Below are positions 17,052 to 25,944 of a stretch of 64,000 bases of DNA, in pieces. The notes under the pieces were generated by a model, which worked only from the letters and a program-made list of their open reading frames with translations, ran no database searches and was not told the DNA's origin. Position 1 is the first letter of the stretch, and every line of letters begins with the position of its first letter. Made by a program: the position numbers and the translations under genes. The stretch comes from Pseudomonas sp. L5B5 (GTDB taxonomy: Bacteria; Pseudomonadota; Gammaproteobacteria; Pseudomonadales; Pseudomonadaceae): positions 310,001-374,000 of the forward strand of contig NZ_CP084742.1 of assembly GCF_020520285.1 (NCBI RefSeq), in the 5' to 3' direction.

Positions 17052-18614
17052 CTATTGGCGGATGCGATCGAGCATGTTGATGTCGTCGGGGTTGGCCAGG
17101 TGCGGCACGGTCCAGCCGTCGAGGTCGTAGTCGCTCAGGCACTTGTCCACCAGGGCGGTCATGGCCTGCATCGAACCACTGGCCTGGGCGTGGCGCAGGC
17201 ACTGCATGCGGATCTCGTCCTGGCTGCCGGCGTAGTTGATCTCGTACAGCTCATGGCGGCCGCCGAATTCGGTGCCGATGGCATCCCACAACAGCTTGAG
17301 GATCTTGATCCGCTCCTCGTGGCCCATGCCCCCCGAGCCTCGGCAATAGGTGCCCAGGTACTGGTTGAGCAGCGGGTCCTTGAGGTCGCGGGAGCCGGAA
17401 GGCAGGTAGATCAGGCCGCTGGCCACCACTTGCTCGATGATCTTCTTGATCTCGGTATAGGCCTGGGGCGCCAGCACCCGATAGGCCTGCAACGCCTGGG
17501 CGCTGGGCAGGTAGGCGCCGTTCAGCCATTCGCTGGCGTTGCCGTGCATGGCATCGGTGAGGGACCAGAACAGGTTGCGCCAGGCCACCACTTCGCCCAC
17601 CTGGGCCTGGACCCCGCGAAACTCCAGGGAACCGGTGCACTGCAGGGCCTTGACCAGCAGGCCGCTGATGAAGTCCAGCTTGACCGCCAGGCGGGTGCAG
17701 CCCTGCATCGGGAACAGCCGGCCGAACCCGCCCTGGGGGAACCACTGGCGGCAGCGCTCGAAGTCGCGGTAGATCAGCACGTTCTCCCAGGGGATGAACA
17801 CCTTGTCCATGATCAGGATCGCGTCGTTCTCGTCGAAGCGGCTGGACAGCGGGTAGTCGAAGGGCGAACCGGTCATGCCGGCCTGCAGTTCGTAGGAGGG
17901 CCGGCAGATCAGCTTCATGCCCCGGGTGTTCATCGGCGCGATGAACATCAGGGCGAAATCGGTGTTGTCCCCCAGCAGCTGCGCCGAACCCTGGCCGACG
18001 AAGTTGTAGTGGGTCAGCGCCGAGTTGGTGGCCACCACCTTGGCGCCGCTGACGATGATCCCGCCCTCGACTTCCTCGTCCACCGAGATGAACACATCCT
18101 TGACCTGGTCCACCGGTTTGTCGCGGTCGATGGGCGGGTTGACGATGGCGTGGTTGAGGTAGAGGCAGGCCTCCTGGATGCGCTTGTACCAGGTCCGGGC
18201 GTTGTCGGCGAAGGGCCCGTAGAACTCGGCGTTGGCTCCCAGGACGCTGCCGAAGGCAGCCTTGTAGTCGGGGCTGCGGCCCATCCAGCCGTAGGTCAGG
18301 CGCGACCAGTCGGCGATGGCATCGCGTTGCTGGCGCAGCTCGTCCGGGCTCTTGGCCGAACGAAAGAACTTGTGGGTGTAGCCGCCGTTGCCGGTGTCGG
18401 TGGCCCAGCACAGCTGCTCGTGGGTCGCCGGGTCGTGCAGGGCGTCGTACAGGCGGGCCATGGAGGCGGCAGAGTTGCGAAAGGCCGGGTGGGTGGTGAC
18501 GTCCTTGACCCGGTCGCCATAGATGTAGATTTCACGGTCGTCGCGCAGGCTGGCCAGGTATTCGGCGCCGGTCAGCGGGCGGTGGGAGGAGGCACGAAAG
18601 TCTTCGGGTTTCAT
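17052..18614 (-). CDS. hpaB: 4-hydroxyphenylacetate 3-monooxygenase, oxygenase component
   Basis: A 520-residue FADH2-dependent hydroxylase that converts 4-hydroxyphenylacetate to homoprotocatechuate, the first step of the pathway whose later enzymes are encoded by hpaG/hpaE. Landmarks include 'RPLTGAEYLASLRDDREIYIYG' at the N-terminus, 'DYPLSSRFDENDAILIMD' near residue 250, and 'CRGSGGMGHEERIKILKLLWD' near 425, all characteristic of the HpaB/PvcC family. Full-length. It is the first gene of a leftward hpaB-hpaC pair with its own ~350-bp upstream region shared with a divergent chemoreceptor gene, so it can be controlled apart from hpaG1. Confidence 0.95.
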   Translation of the reverse strand: MKPEDFRASSHRPLTGAEYLASLRDDREIYIYGDRVKDVTTHPAFRNSAASMARLYDALHDPATHEQLCWATDTGNGGYTHKFFRSAKSPDELRQQRDAIADWSRLTYGWMGRSPDYKAAFGSVLGANAEFYGPFADNARTWYKRIQEACLYLNHAIVNPPIDRDKPVDQVKDVFISVDEEVEGGIIVSGAKVVATNSALTHYNFVGQGSAQLLGDNTDFALMFIAPMNTRGMKLICRPSYELQAGMTGSPFDYPLSSRFDENDAILIMDKVFIPWENVLIYRDFERCRQWFPQGGFGRLFPMQGCTRLAVKLDFISGLLVKALQCTGSLEFRGVQAQVGEVVAWRNLFWSLTDAMHGNASEWLNGAYLPSAQALQAYRVLAPQAYTEIKKIIEQVVASGLIYLPSGSRDLKDPLLNQYLGTYCRGSGGMGHEERIKILKLLWDAIGTEFGGRHELYEINYAGSQDEIRMQCLRHAQASGSMQAMTALVDKCLSDYDLDGWTVPHLANPDDINMLDRIRQ

Positions 18615-18687
18615 ATCCAGTCTCGGCGTTGTTTTTATTGACCGGGATCATGATGGGCAGCGACGGGCAGGGGAGAAATGGCTTTTT

Positions 18688-18703
18688 CGGCGATTGGCTT
18701 GCA
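18688..18703 (+). promoter_or_regulatory. Candidate sigma-54 promoter in the hpaB/MCP gap
   Basis: On the plus strand, CGGCGATTGGCTTGCA has the invariant GG (18689-18690) and GC (18701-18702) spaced by 10 nt, with TTGCA matching the -12 element. The -24 element is weaker (CGG instead of TGG). Start of transcription would be near 18714. No enhancer-binding site has been identified. Chance matches to GG-N10-GC are not rare in GC-rich DNA. Confidence 0.3.
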
Positions 18704-18786
18704 CTTTCCACAGGCCACCTCGGTGCCGTCTTGTAGAGGGCAGCAGGCGTGCTTTATCGATTCACTTCGCGTTGTGGTGTTCGAGG

Positions 18787-18819
18787 CCCGAATCCGTGGG
18801 GTTTTTCGGGTTTTTTTTT
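18787..18819 (+). terminator. Rho-independent terminator with no upstream plus-strand gene
   Basis: CCCGAA (18787-18792) and TTCGGG (18805-18810) form a 6-bp stem followed by nine T residues (18811-18819). It reads on the plus strand, yet the nearest plus-strand gene upstream ends at 11961. It may end a small RNA starting in the same gap, or attenuate the chemoreceptor transcript. Confidence 0.55.
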
Positions 18820-18964
18820 GCGAATCAGCCAGATGAAAGCGCAACGTCGGCCGATATCCAGGACAGGCACCAAGGATCGTGGTGCCACGCTGGCGCCCCT
18901 CTGATGCGCCGGCGATTCAATGGCATGGATGCTCATCGTCATGTTCTCCTGCGAGAGTCGCCCT

Positions 18965-20590
18965 ATGACCCTGCGTAACCTGAATATCGCCCCTCGAGCT
19001 TTCCTCGGTTTTGCCTTCATTGCCTTGCTGGTCGTCGTGCTGGGGGTGTTTGCGGTCAATCGCATGTCGATCATCCGTGAAGCTTCCATCGACATGGAAA
19101 GCAACCAACTGCCCAGCGTCGGCTACCTGGGCAACCTCACGGAGAACGTGCTGCGCCTGCGGATCCTGTCGTTCCGCGTGCTGGTCAATCGCGAGCCGGC
19201 GGGCCTGGCCGAGGCCCAGACCCGCATTGGGGCGTTGGTGGACAAGGTGCGCCAGGCGCAGGCCAGCTACGCGGCGCTGCCGGCGGGCCCGCAGGAGGCC
19301 GCGCTGTACAAGACCTTCTCCGGCACCCTGGATAATTACCTGCAGGCCCAGAAGGAAATGCTCGAGTTGTCGCGCCAGGACAAGCTCGATGAGATGCGCC
19401 AGTTGATCAATACCCGGATCAAGGAAGGCACCGACCAGATGGGCGAACAGCTGAACCAGCTGATCGCCATCAACAGTGCCGATGCCACCGCCGCGTCCAA
19501 GGCGGCTGGCGAGCACTACAACAGTGCGATCACCGGGATCGTCATCGTCGCGCTGATTGCCGCGGCGCTGACCATCATCCTGGCGCTGTTGCTGACCCGC
19601 AGCATCGTCAGTCCGCTGACCCGGGCATTGAATGCGGCCGAGGTGATTGCCGGCGGCAACCTGCGCCAGACCATCGAGGTCGATGGCAAGGACGAACCGG
19701 CGCGCCTGTTGCGGGCCCTGGCCGAGATGCAGGCCAGCCTGCGCCGGACCATCGAGCAGATCGCCGGCTCGGCGACCCAGCTGGCCTCGGCATCGGAGGA
19801 GCTCAGCGCGGTGACCGAAGAGGCCTCCCGTGGGGTACAGCAGCAGAACACCGAGATCGAGCAGGCCGCTACCGCCGTCAACGAAATGACCGCTGCCGTG
19901 GAGGAGGTGGCCCGCAACGCCGTGTCCACGTCCGAGGCTTCGCAGCAGTCGACCCAGGCCGCCCGCAATGGCCGCGACCGCGTGGTACAGACCGTCGATG
20001 CGATCCAGACCATGGCCCACGACGTGCAGAACACCTCGGTGATGATCGAGGGCCTGGCGACCCAGGGCCGGGACATCGGCCAGGTGCTGGACGTGATCCG
20101 TGCCATTGCCGAGCAGACCAACCTGCTGGCGCTCAACGCGGCCATCGAGGCGGCCCGGGCGGGTGAAGCCGGACGCGGGTTCGCGGTGGTGGCCGATGAA
20201 GTGCGGGCCCTGGCCCACCGTACCGCCCAGTCGACCCAGGAGATCGAGAAGATGGTCGCCGGCATCCAGAACGGCACCGGCCAGGCCGTGGAGTCCATGC
20301 AACAGAGCAACCAGCGCACCCAGAGCACCCTGGAACTGGCCCGTGCCGCCGGCGAAGCCCTGGAGCAGATCGCCGAATCGATCAACCAGATCAATGAGCG
20401 CAACCTGGTGATCGCCAGCGCTTCGGAAGAGCAGGCGCAGGTGTCCCGCGAGGTGGACCGCAACCTGGTGAACATTCGCGACCTGGCTACCCAGTCGGCG
20501 GCCGGGGCCAACCAGACCAGCGCGGCCAGCCATGAGCTGTCGCGCCTGGCGGTGGATCTGAACGCGATGGTCGCGCGCTTCGTCATCTGA
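18965..20590 (+). CDS. Methyl-accepting chemotaxis protein, helical-bundle sensor type
   Basis: A 541-residue transmembrane chemoreceptor. The start [16 protein letters not shown] at 18965 is typical of Pseudomonas receptors. TM1 is about residues 11-31 and TM2 about 192-212. The periplasmic domain of ~160 residues is helical (4HB-like), with '[20 protein letters not shown]'. HAMP follows ('[21 protein letters not shown]'), then the signalling domain with the hairpin tip '[21 protein letters not shown]' near 395. No CheR-tethering pentapeptide is seen. The ligand is not deducible; neighbours are hpaB (divergent) and aruH (downstream, 84-bp gap), so an aromatic acid or amino acid is plausible. 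Confidence 0.92.
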   Translation: MTLRNLNIAPRAFLGFAFIALLVVVLGVFAVNRMSIIREASIDMESNQLPSVGYLGNLTENVLRLRILSFRVLVNREPAGLAEAQTRIGALVDKVRQAQASYAALPAGPQEAALYKTFSGTLDNYLQAQKEMLELSRQDKLDEMRQLINTRIKEGTDQMGEQLNQLIAINSADATAASKAAGEHYNSAITGIVIVALIAAALTIILALLLTRSIVSPLTRALNAAEVIAGGNLRQTIEVDGKDEPARLLRALAEMQASLRRTIEQIAGSATQLASASEELSAVTEEASRGVQQQNTEIEQAATAVNEMTAAVEEVARNAVSTSEASQQSTQAARNGRDRVVQTVDAIQTMAHDVQNTSVMIEGLATQGRDIGQVLDVIRAIAEQTNLLALNAAIEAARAGEAGRGFAVVADEVRALAHRTAQSTQEIEKMVAGIQNGTGQAVESMQQSNQRTQSTLELARAAGEALEQIAESINQINERNLVIASASEEQAQVSREVDRNLVNIRDLATQSAAGANQTSAASHELSRLAVDLNAMVARFVI

Positions 20591-20674
20591 CTGGTCGGCG
20601 CCGGCGTACGGCGCTCGACGAGTAGGGTTGCAGCACCTAGGGTTTGGGCTGAGGCGTCTTTCAAGGAGAAAGCC

Positions 20675-21874
20675 ATGCGCTACTCAGCCCTGACCCAACG
20701 GATTGCCGGCGAAGGCTCCGCGGCCTGGAACATCCACTACCGGGCCCTGGCCCTGCGCGATCAAGGGCGTGATGTGCTGCTGCTGACCGTGGGCGATCCG
20801 GATTTCGATACCCCGGGGCCGGTGGTCCAGGCGGCCATCGACAGCCTGCTGGCCGGCGATACCCATTATTCGGAAGTGCGCGGCAACCTGGCGCTGCGCA
20901 GTTGCATTGCCCGCTGCCATCACCAGCGCAGCGGCCAGGTGGTGGATGCCGAGCACGTGGTGGTGCTGCCGGGCGCGCAGTGCGCGGTGTTCTCGGTGGC
21001 CCAGTGCCTGTTGGGCCCCGGTGACGAAGTGCTGGTGGCCGAGCCGATGTACGTCACCTACGAAGGGGTGATCGGCGCTTGCGGCGCGACGGTGGTGCCG
21101 GTGCCGGTGCGGGCCGAGCGCGGCTTCTGCGTCGATCCGCTGGATGTCGCGGCCCGAATCGGCCCGCGTACCCGGGCCATGCTGCTCAACAGTCCGAACA
21201 ACCCATCCGGCGCGAGCTTGTCCCTCGATGACTGGCAGGCCCTGGCGCGGTTGTGCCTGGAGCATGACCTGTGGCTGATTTCCGATGAGGTCTACAGCGA
21301 CCTGCTGTACGAAGGGCAGCACCTGAGCCCGGCGAGCCTGCCGCGCATGGGCGAGCGCACCGCGACCATCAACAGCCTGTCCAAGTCCCATGCCATGAGC
21401 GGCTGGCGGATCGGCTGGGTGATTGCCCCCACGGTGCTGGCCGGGCACCTGGGGAACCTGGCCCTGTGCATGCTCTATGGCCTGCCGGACTTCATCCAGA
21501 ACGCCGCCGTGGTGGCGCTGTCCAGCGACTTGCCGGAACTGGTGTCGATGCGCGAGGAGTACCGGCGGCGCCGGGACCTGGCGTGCTCGATGCTGGAGCA
21601 GTGTCCCGGGTTGCAGCCGGTACGACCCGATGGCGGGATGTTCGTCATGGTCGACATCCGCAAGACCGGCCTGGGTGCCCAGGCCTATGCCGATGGCCTG
21701 CTAGAGGGCCATGGCGTGTCGGTGCTGGCCGGGGACGCCTTCGGCCCCAGCGTCGTCGGGCATGTGCGGATCGCCCTGGTGCTGGACTGCCAGCACCTGG
21801 CCGATGCCTGTCGGCGTATCGCCCGCTTCACCGCGCAATTGCCAGCACAGCATGTCGAGGCGTCGCAGGGGTGA
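20675..21874 (+). CDS. aruH: Arginine:pyruvate transaminase-type aminotransferase
   Basis: A 399-residue fold-type I PLP enzyme starting MRYSALTQRIAGEGSAAW after an AAGGAG site. It matches the P. aeruginosa AruH pattern along its length ('GDPDFDTP', 'GDTHYSEVRG', 'EPMYVTYEGVIGACGA', 'NSPNNPSGASL', 'ISDEVYSDLLYEG'). The PLP lysine is Lys237 in 'NSLSKSHAMSGWRIGW'. AruH converts arginine and pyruvate to 2-ketoarginine and alanine in the arginine transaminase pathway. Its usual partner aruI (2-ketoarginine decarboxylase) and the aruRS two-component genes are not in this window, so another amino acid substrate remains possible. It is convergent with a Bcr/CflA exporter gene. Confidence 0.8.
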   Translation: MRYSALTQRIAGEGSAAWNIHYRALALRDQGRDVLLLTVGDPDFDTPGPVVQAAIDSLLAGDTHYSEVRGNLALRSCIARCHHQRSGQVVDAEHVVVLPGAQCAVFSVAQCLLGPGDEVLVAEPMYVTYEGVIGACGATVVPVPVRAERGFCVDPLDVAARIGPRTRAMLLNSPNNPSGASLSLDDWQALARLCLEHDLWLISDEVYSDLLYEGQHLSPASLPRMGERTATINSLSKSHAMSGWRIGWVIAPTVLAGHLGNLALCMLYGLPDFIQNAAVVALSSDLPELVSMREEYRRRRDLACSMLEQCPGLQPVRPDGGMFVMVDIRKTGLGAQAYADGLLEGHGVSVLAGDAFGPSVVGHVRIALVLDCQHLADACRRIARFTAQLPAQHVEASQG

Positions 21875-21893
21875 TCGGCTTCGCGGCGGCAAT

Positions 21894-23114
21894 CTATGGC
21901 TTGGGGCGCAGGGCGTACCAGGTCAGACCCAGGGCCAGGCTGAACAGGCCGGTCAGGGCTTGCAAGGAGCCGGCAGCACTGTCGACCAGGGCGTTGGCCA
22001 GCAGGCCGCAGAGGGCGCTCATGACCATCTGGATAAAGAAGAACAGCCCCGAGGCACTGCCCGCCATGGCGGCGTAGGGTTGCAGGACCGCCAGTTGGCA
22101 GGCGGGAATCGCCAGGCCCACCGACAGCATGATCGCCAGCATCGGCAATACGATCGCCAGCAGGCTGTCGGGCCACAGGCCGCGGGCGACCAGCAGCAGG
22201 CCTGCAGCGATCAGGTTCAGCAACGTGGCCCGGGCGATCAGGCGGTCTGCGCCGTGCCTGGGTGCCAGCTGCTGGAACAGCCGCGAGCCCAGCAGGTAAC
22301 CGGCCACGGTGGCGGCGAACACCAGGGCATAGCTGCCCGAGGACAGGCCCAGGCTGCGCTGGAGCAGGGCCGGCGATTGCAGGATAAAAGGGAAGTAGGT
22401 GCAGTACAGGCAGCCGATGGCCAGGGAGTAACGCATGAAGTAGGGCGTACGCAACAAGCCCAGGTACAGCCGTGGCAGGCTTTGCGGCGTGCATCCGGGC
22501 GCTTGTGGCACGCGGGTTTCGGCCAGCCTGGCGAGCATCAGCAGCCACATCGCGGCTGCTACCAGGCTCAGGCACAGGAACAGGCCGCGCCAGCCCAGCC
22601 ATTGTTCCAGCAGGCTGCCCAGCAGCGGGGCGATCATGGGCGACAAGGCGATGCCCATGGACAGCAGGCCCAGCAGCCGCGCCTGCTGCGCCGGTGGGCA
22701 GCGGTCGCGGACCATGACCCGGCCCACCAGGGTGCCGCAGCATCCCCCCAGCGCTTGCAGCAGGCGTGCGCCCATCAGCACCTCGACCCGGCTGGCGAAC
22801 AGGCAGGCCAGGCTGGCCAGCAGATACAGCGCCATGCCCCAGAGCAGTACCGGGCGCCGGCCAAAACGGTCGCAGAGCGGTCCTCCCAGCAACATCGACA
22901 GCGCGTAGCCCAGCATGTACAGGCTCAGGGTCAGCTGCAATTGGGCATCGGTGGCGCCCAGTTCATCGGCCATGGCCGGCAGAGCGGGCAGGTACAGGTC
23001 GATGCTGATCCGTGGCAGGCAGACCACGATCAGCAACAACAGGGTCCACAGCCAGGGGGCCAGGTCTTGGGGGGCAGCAGAAGAGAGGGATGGGGTGTCG
23101 GTGGTCGGTTTCAT
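21894..23114 (-). CDS. Bcr/CflA-family multidrug efflux MFS transporter
   Basis: A 406-residue drug:H+ antiporter of the 12-helix type. Bcr/CflA hallmarks: 'IDLYLPALPAMADELGATDAQLQLTLSLYMLGYALSML' early on, the loop 2-3 motif 'GPLCDRFGRRPVLL' near residue 78, and motif C-like 'LLSMGIALSPMIAPLLGSLLEQWLGWRGLF' in TM5. It pumps small hydrophobic compounds out across the inner membrane. It is divergent from a MocR-type regulator gene with a 90-bp gap, the usual layout for a regulator and its target. Confidence 0.88.
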   Translation of the reverse strand: MKPTTDTPSLSSAAPQDLAPWLWTLLLLIVVCLPRISIDLYLPALPAMADELGATDAQLQLTLSLYMLGYALSMLLGGPLCDRFGRRPVLLWGMALYLLASLACLFASRVEVLMGARLLQALGGCCGTLVGRVMVRDRCPPAQQARLLGLLSMGIALSPMIAPLLGSLLEQWLGWRGLFLCLSLVAAAMWLLMLARLAETRVPQAPGCTPQSLPRLYLGLLRTPYFMRYSLAIGCLYCTYFPFILQSPALLQRSLGLSSGSYALVFAATVAGYLLGSRLFQQLAPRHGADRLIARATLLNLIAAGLLLVARGLWPDSLLAIVLPMLAIMLSVGLAIPACQLAVLQPYAAMAGSASGLFFFIQMVMSALCGLLANALVDSAAGSLQALTGLFSLALGLTWYALRPKP

Positions 23115-23146
23115 GATCGGCTCGCAGGTCAGGCATGGCCGGGACG

Positions 23147-23166
23147 TTAAAGTCTTTATGGTTTAA
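23147..23166. promoter_or_regulatory. AT-rich inverted repeat in MFS/MocR intergenic region
   Basis: TTAAA (23147-23151) and TTTAA (23162-23166) form a short inverted repeat in the only AT-rich patch of the divergent promoter region. It overlaps an alternative ATG at 23166, which argues that the regulator starts at 23205 instead. Operator role is inferred from position only. Confidence 0.3.
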
Positions 23167-23204
23167 TGCGCAGTGCCATTTACCGTCATCTCGAGTGGAC
23201 CGCT

Positions 23205-24674
23205 ATGAGCCGTGGCAAACACCCCGTACCCCTGGACCTGCCGCTGCCCCCAGCCCTTGGCGATGGCCTGGGCAAACAGGACAGCGCCTATGGCGCCTTG
23301 CGCCAGGCGATCCTGGAAAAGCGCCTGCCTGCCGGTTGCCGCCTGCCCTCGACCCGGACCCTGGCCCAGCGCTGGGGGATGTCCCGGGGCACCCTGGAGG
23401 TGGTATTCGACCGCTTGCGCAGCGAGGGGTACGTCAGCCGGGTCTCCGGCTCCGGGACCCGGGTCTGCGCGGTGGTGCCCGACCTCTACCTGAGTGCGCC
23501 GGCTCCCGCGCGGCCCACCCTTGAAGAGCCCGGCCCACGGCCGCAACCCCAGGGGGTGCGAGCCGGCCAGCCCTTTGTCGCGCGGCTGGCCGACCCGGCG
23601 CTGTTTCCCCTGGCGCGCTGGACCCGTTCCCTGACCCGGGCCTTGGCCGGCGCCCCGGCACAGCTGCTGTGCGACCACGACCCCGCTGGCCTGCCGCAGT
23701 TGCGCCAGCAGATCGCCGAATACCTGGGGCAGCATCGCGGTATCGCCTGTGAACCGGGCCAGGTGATGGTCACCACCGGCATTCGCCATGGTCTCGACCT
23801 GCTGGCTCGCAGCCTGCTGCGACCCGGTGACAAGGTCTGCCTGGAAGACCCTGGCTACCTGTCGGCCAGGGAGCTGTTCGCCCTGGCCGGGGCACAGGCG
23901 ATTCCGGTGCCGGTGCTGGAGGAGGGCATCGACGTGGACCGCCTGCATGAGCATGGCGCGGCACGGATGGTCTACGTGACCCCGGCGCACCAGGCGCCGC
24001 TGGGCATCACCATGCCGGTGTCGCGGCGCCTGGCGCTGCTGGAGTGGGCGCGGCGCAGCGATGCCTGGGTCGTGGAGGATGACTACGACAGTGAATTCAA
24101 CTACCAGAACGCGCCCCTGGCGGCGCTCAAGTCCCTGGACCGCGACGACCGGGTGATCTACTGCGGCAGCTTCAACAAGACCTTGTTCGCCGGCCTGCGG
24201 GTGGGCTTCATGCTGGTACCCGAGGTCCTGCGGGGACGCTTGCTGGCCACCTTGCAGAGCACTGGGCGCTCGGTGGGGATCATCGAGCAGCTGGCCCTGG
24301 CCGACTACATCGCCAGTGGCGCCTTCCTGCGTTACTTGCGGGCTGCGCGCCAGGCCTACCAGGAACGCCGTGACGTGCTGCTGGCCATCCTGGCCCGGGA
24401 GGCCCCGGGCTGCTACAGCGTCAGCGGGCAGCAGGCCGGCCTGCATGTGCTCCTGCGGTTGCCGCCAGGCACTGACGAGGCCGGTTTTCGCCAGCGTGCC
24501 GCCGCGGCCGGGATCGTCCTGCAAGGGCTGGCCGAGCACTGCCAGCAAGTACGCCAGGGCCCGGCGGTGATCATCGGCTACGCGGCCCTGAGCCTGGCGC
24601 AGATCCGCTTCAGCGGCGCGCGCCTGGCGGCGCTGCTGGTGGCCGAGGCCGGGCGGCGCGAGGCAGGGCACTGA
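23205..24674 (+). CDS. MocR-family regulator (GntR HTH fused to aminotransferase domain)
   Basis: A 489-residue fusion. Residues ~20-85 form a GntR winged helix ('YGALRQAILEKRLPAGCRLPSTRTLAQRWGMSRGTLEVVFDRL'). Residues ~125-485 are a fold-type I aminotransferase-like effector domain that binds PLP, with the probable PLP lysine in 'GSFNKTLFAGLRVGF'. Such proteins sense PLP or an amine-PLP adduct and control an adjacent gene. The divergent neighbour is a Bcr/CflA exporter gene. The start MSRGKHPVPL at 23205 is preferred; an in-frame ATG at 23166 adds 13 residues and sits inside the presumed operator. Confidence 0.87.
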   Translation: MSRGKHPVPLDLPLPPALGDGLGKQDSAYGALRQAILEKRLPAGCRLPSTRTLAQRWGMSRGTLEVVFDRLRSEGYVSRVSGSGTRVCAVVPDLYLSAPAPARPTLEEPGPRPQPQGVRAGQPFVARLADPALFPLARWTRSLTRALAGAPAQLLCDHDPAGLPQLRQQIAEYLGQHRGIACEPGQVMVTTGIRHGLDLLARSLLRPGDKVCLEDPGYLSARELFALAGAQAIPVPVLEEGIDVDRLHEHGAARMVYVTPAHQAPLGITMPVSRRLALLEWARRSDAWVVEDDYDSEFNYQNAPLAALKSLDRDDRVIYCGSFNKTLFAGLRVGFMLVPEVLRGRLLATLQSTGRSVGIIEQLALADYIASGAFLRYLRAARQAYQERRDVLLAILAREAPGCYSVSGQQAGLHVLLRLPPGTDEAGFRQRAAAAGIVLQGLAEHCQQVRQGPAVIIGYAALSLAQIRFSGARLAALLVAEAGRREAGH

Positions 24675-24750
24675 TTGTCATGTTTGCGTCATATTCGCCC
24701 GCCATGCTCGGCACCCCGGCCCGAGGGCCTTCGTACCCCACAAGGACGTC

Positions 24751-25683
24751 ATGATCATTGTCACCTCCGGCGCGGCCTACCTGGACATGGATGCCTACGC
24801 CGGCTGTATCGCCTACGCCGAGTGGCTCAATCTGTGCGGCCAGCCGGCCCGGGCCATGAGCAGCGCCCCGCTGAATGAAAGCATCCCGCAGCCACTGCGC
24901 CAGGGCCTCAAGGGGCTGGAGGCGCCCGGACCTGTCGGCAGCGACGCCGTATTCGTGCTGGTGGACGTTTCCAATCACCTGCACCTGGACCCGCTGGTGG
25001 AGCTTGCGCGGGTGGTGGAGGTCATCGATCACCATCCCGGCTTCGAAGCCTTCTGGGACGAGCGCCTGGGTCCGCGTGCGGACATCCGGCGGATCGGCGC
25101 CGCCTGCACCCAGGTCTACGAGCGCTGGCGCGACTCGGGGCTGCTGGCGCAGATGAGCCGCGACAGCGCGCAACTGCTGGCGGCGGGCATCCTCGACAAC
25201 ACCCTGAATTTCACGGCCGACATCTGTACCGAGGCCGACCGCCTGGCCTATGCCGCACTGGCCCGCCATGCCGGGCTGGACCGGCAGTGGCCCGGCCGCT
25301 ACTTCGCGCAGTGCCAGCGGCAGATCGAGGCGCAGCTGGAGCAGGCCTTGCTCAAGGACCTGAAAGTACTTGAGCCCGACAGCAACCTGCCGCGACGCTT
25401 CGCCCAGCTGACGCTATGGAATGCCGCCGAGCTGCTGGAACAGCGCCGGCCGCTGATCGAAGAGGTGCTGGGGCAGTGGGGCGAGGACTGGCTGCTGAAC
25501 CTGATCAGCCTCGGCGAGGGTCGCAGCTACTTGCTCAGCGGTGGCGTGGGCAGTGCGCAGCAACTGGATCGGCTGCTAGAGTGCCGCGCCGTCAATGGAT
25601 TGCGCTGCCTGGAGCGGCCGATCCTGCGCAAGGAACTGCTGCGCCTGGGCCTGGCCTGGCGGGCACCCTCAAACCTGGAGTAA
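24751..25683 (+). CDS. DHH-family phosphoesterase
   Basis: A 310-residue DHH-superfamily protein resembling family II (Mn-dependent) inorganic pyrophosphatases and exopolyphosphatase-like enzymes. Metal-binding motifs: 'YLDMDAYAG' near residue 10, 'VLVDVSNH' near 70, the DHH triad in 'VEVIDHHPG' near 92, and 'ILDNTLNFTAD' near 150. The C-terminal DHHA2 lobe is weak or diverged. It probably hydrolyses a phosphoanhydride or phosphodiester; the substrate is not deducible. The downstream 80-residue gene starts 2 bp after its stop, so the two are translationally linked. Confidence 0.82.
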   Translation: MIIVTSGAAYLDMDAYAGCIAYAEWLNLCGQPARAMSSAPLNESIPQPLRQGLKGLEAPGPVGSDAVFVLVDVSNHLHLDPLVELARVVEVIDHHPGFEAFWDERLGPRADIRRIGAACTQVYERWRDSGLLAQMSRDSAQLLAAGILDNTLNFTADICTEADRLAYAALARHAGLDRQWPGRYFAQCQRQIEAQLEQALLKDLKVLEPDSNLPRRFAQLTLWNAAELLEQRRPLIEEVLGQWGEDWLLNLISLGEGRSYLLSGGVGSAQQLDRLLECRAVNGLRCLERPILRKELLRLGLAWRAPSNLE

Positions 25684-25685
25684 CC

Positions 25686-25928
25686 ATGGACCTGGATCAA
25701 GCATTGCAACGCGTGGTGGATGAGCGCAGTTTCCTGGCATTCGTCCAGGCCTTGAGTGCCGACCGGCGCCAGGCCACCGACTGGCAGAACGATTGCATCG
25801 AGGATTTCCTCGACAGCGCCCATGCCTGGGCCGAGGCCAGTGCCATGGGCGCCAGCCAGGGGCTGGCCGACGCTTCGCCGTGGAAGCGCTTCGCGGTGTT
25901 CCTGTACTGCGGCAAGATCTACGAGTGA
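25686..25928 (+). CDS. Small conserved protein, DUF7660-like
   Basis: An 80-residue acidic protein starting MDLDQALQRVVDERSFLAF. The pattern 'LSADRRQATDWQNDCIEDFLDSAHAWAE' followed by 'PWKRFAVFLYCGKIYE' resembles DUF7660-type small helical proteins (weak recall). No catalytic motif is evident. It begins 2 bp after the DHH phosphoesterase stop and ends 16 bp from convergent iolR, so it is a two-gene operon with the phosphoesterase and might be a partner or regulator of it. Confidence 0.65.
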   Translation: MDLDQALQRVVDERSFLAFVQALSADRRQATDWQNDCIEDFLDSAHAWAEASAMGASQGLADASPWKRFAVFLYCGKIYE

Positions 25929-25944
25929 GGGGCCCGCCTCGCGG

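Noticed and set aside
17019..18641. ~540-codon plus-strand frame opposite hpaB
   Set aside because: Antisense to the unambiguous HpaB protein, Val/Gly/Gln-rich and without a recognisable fold.
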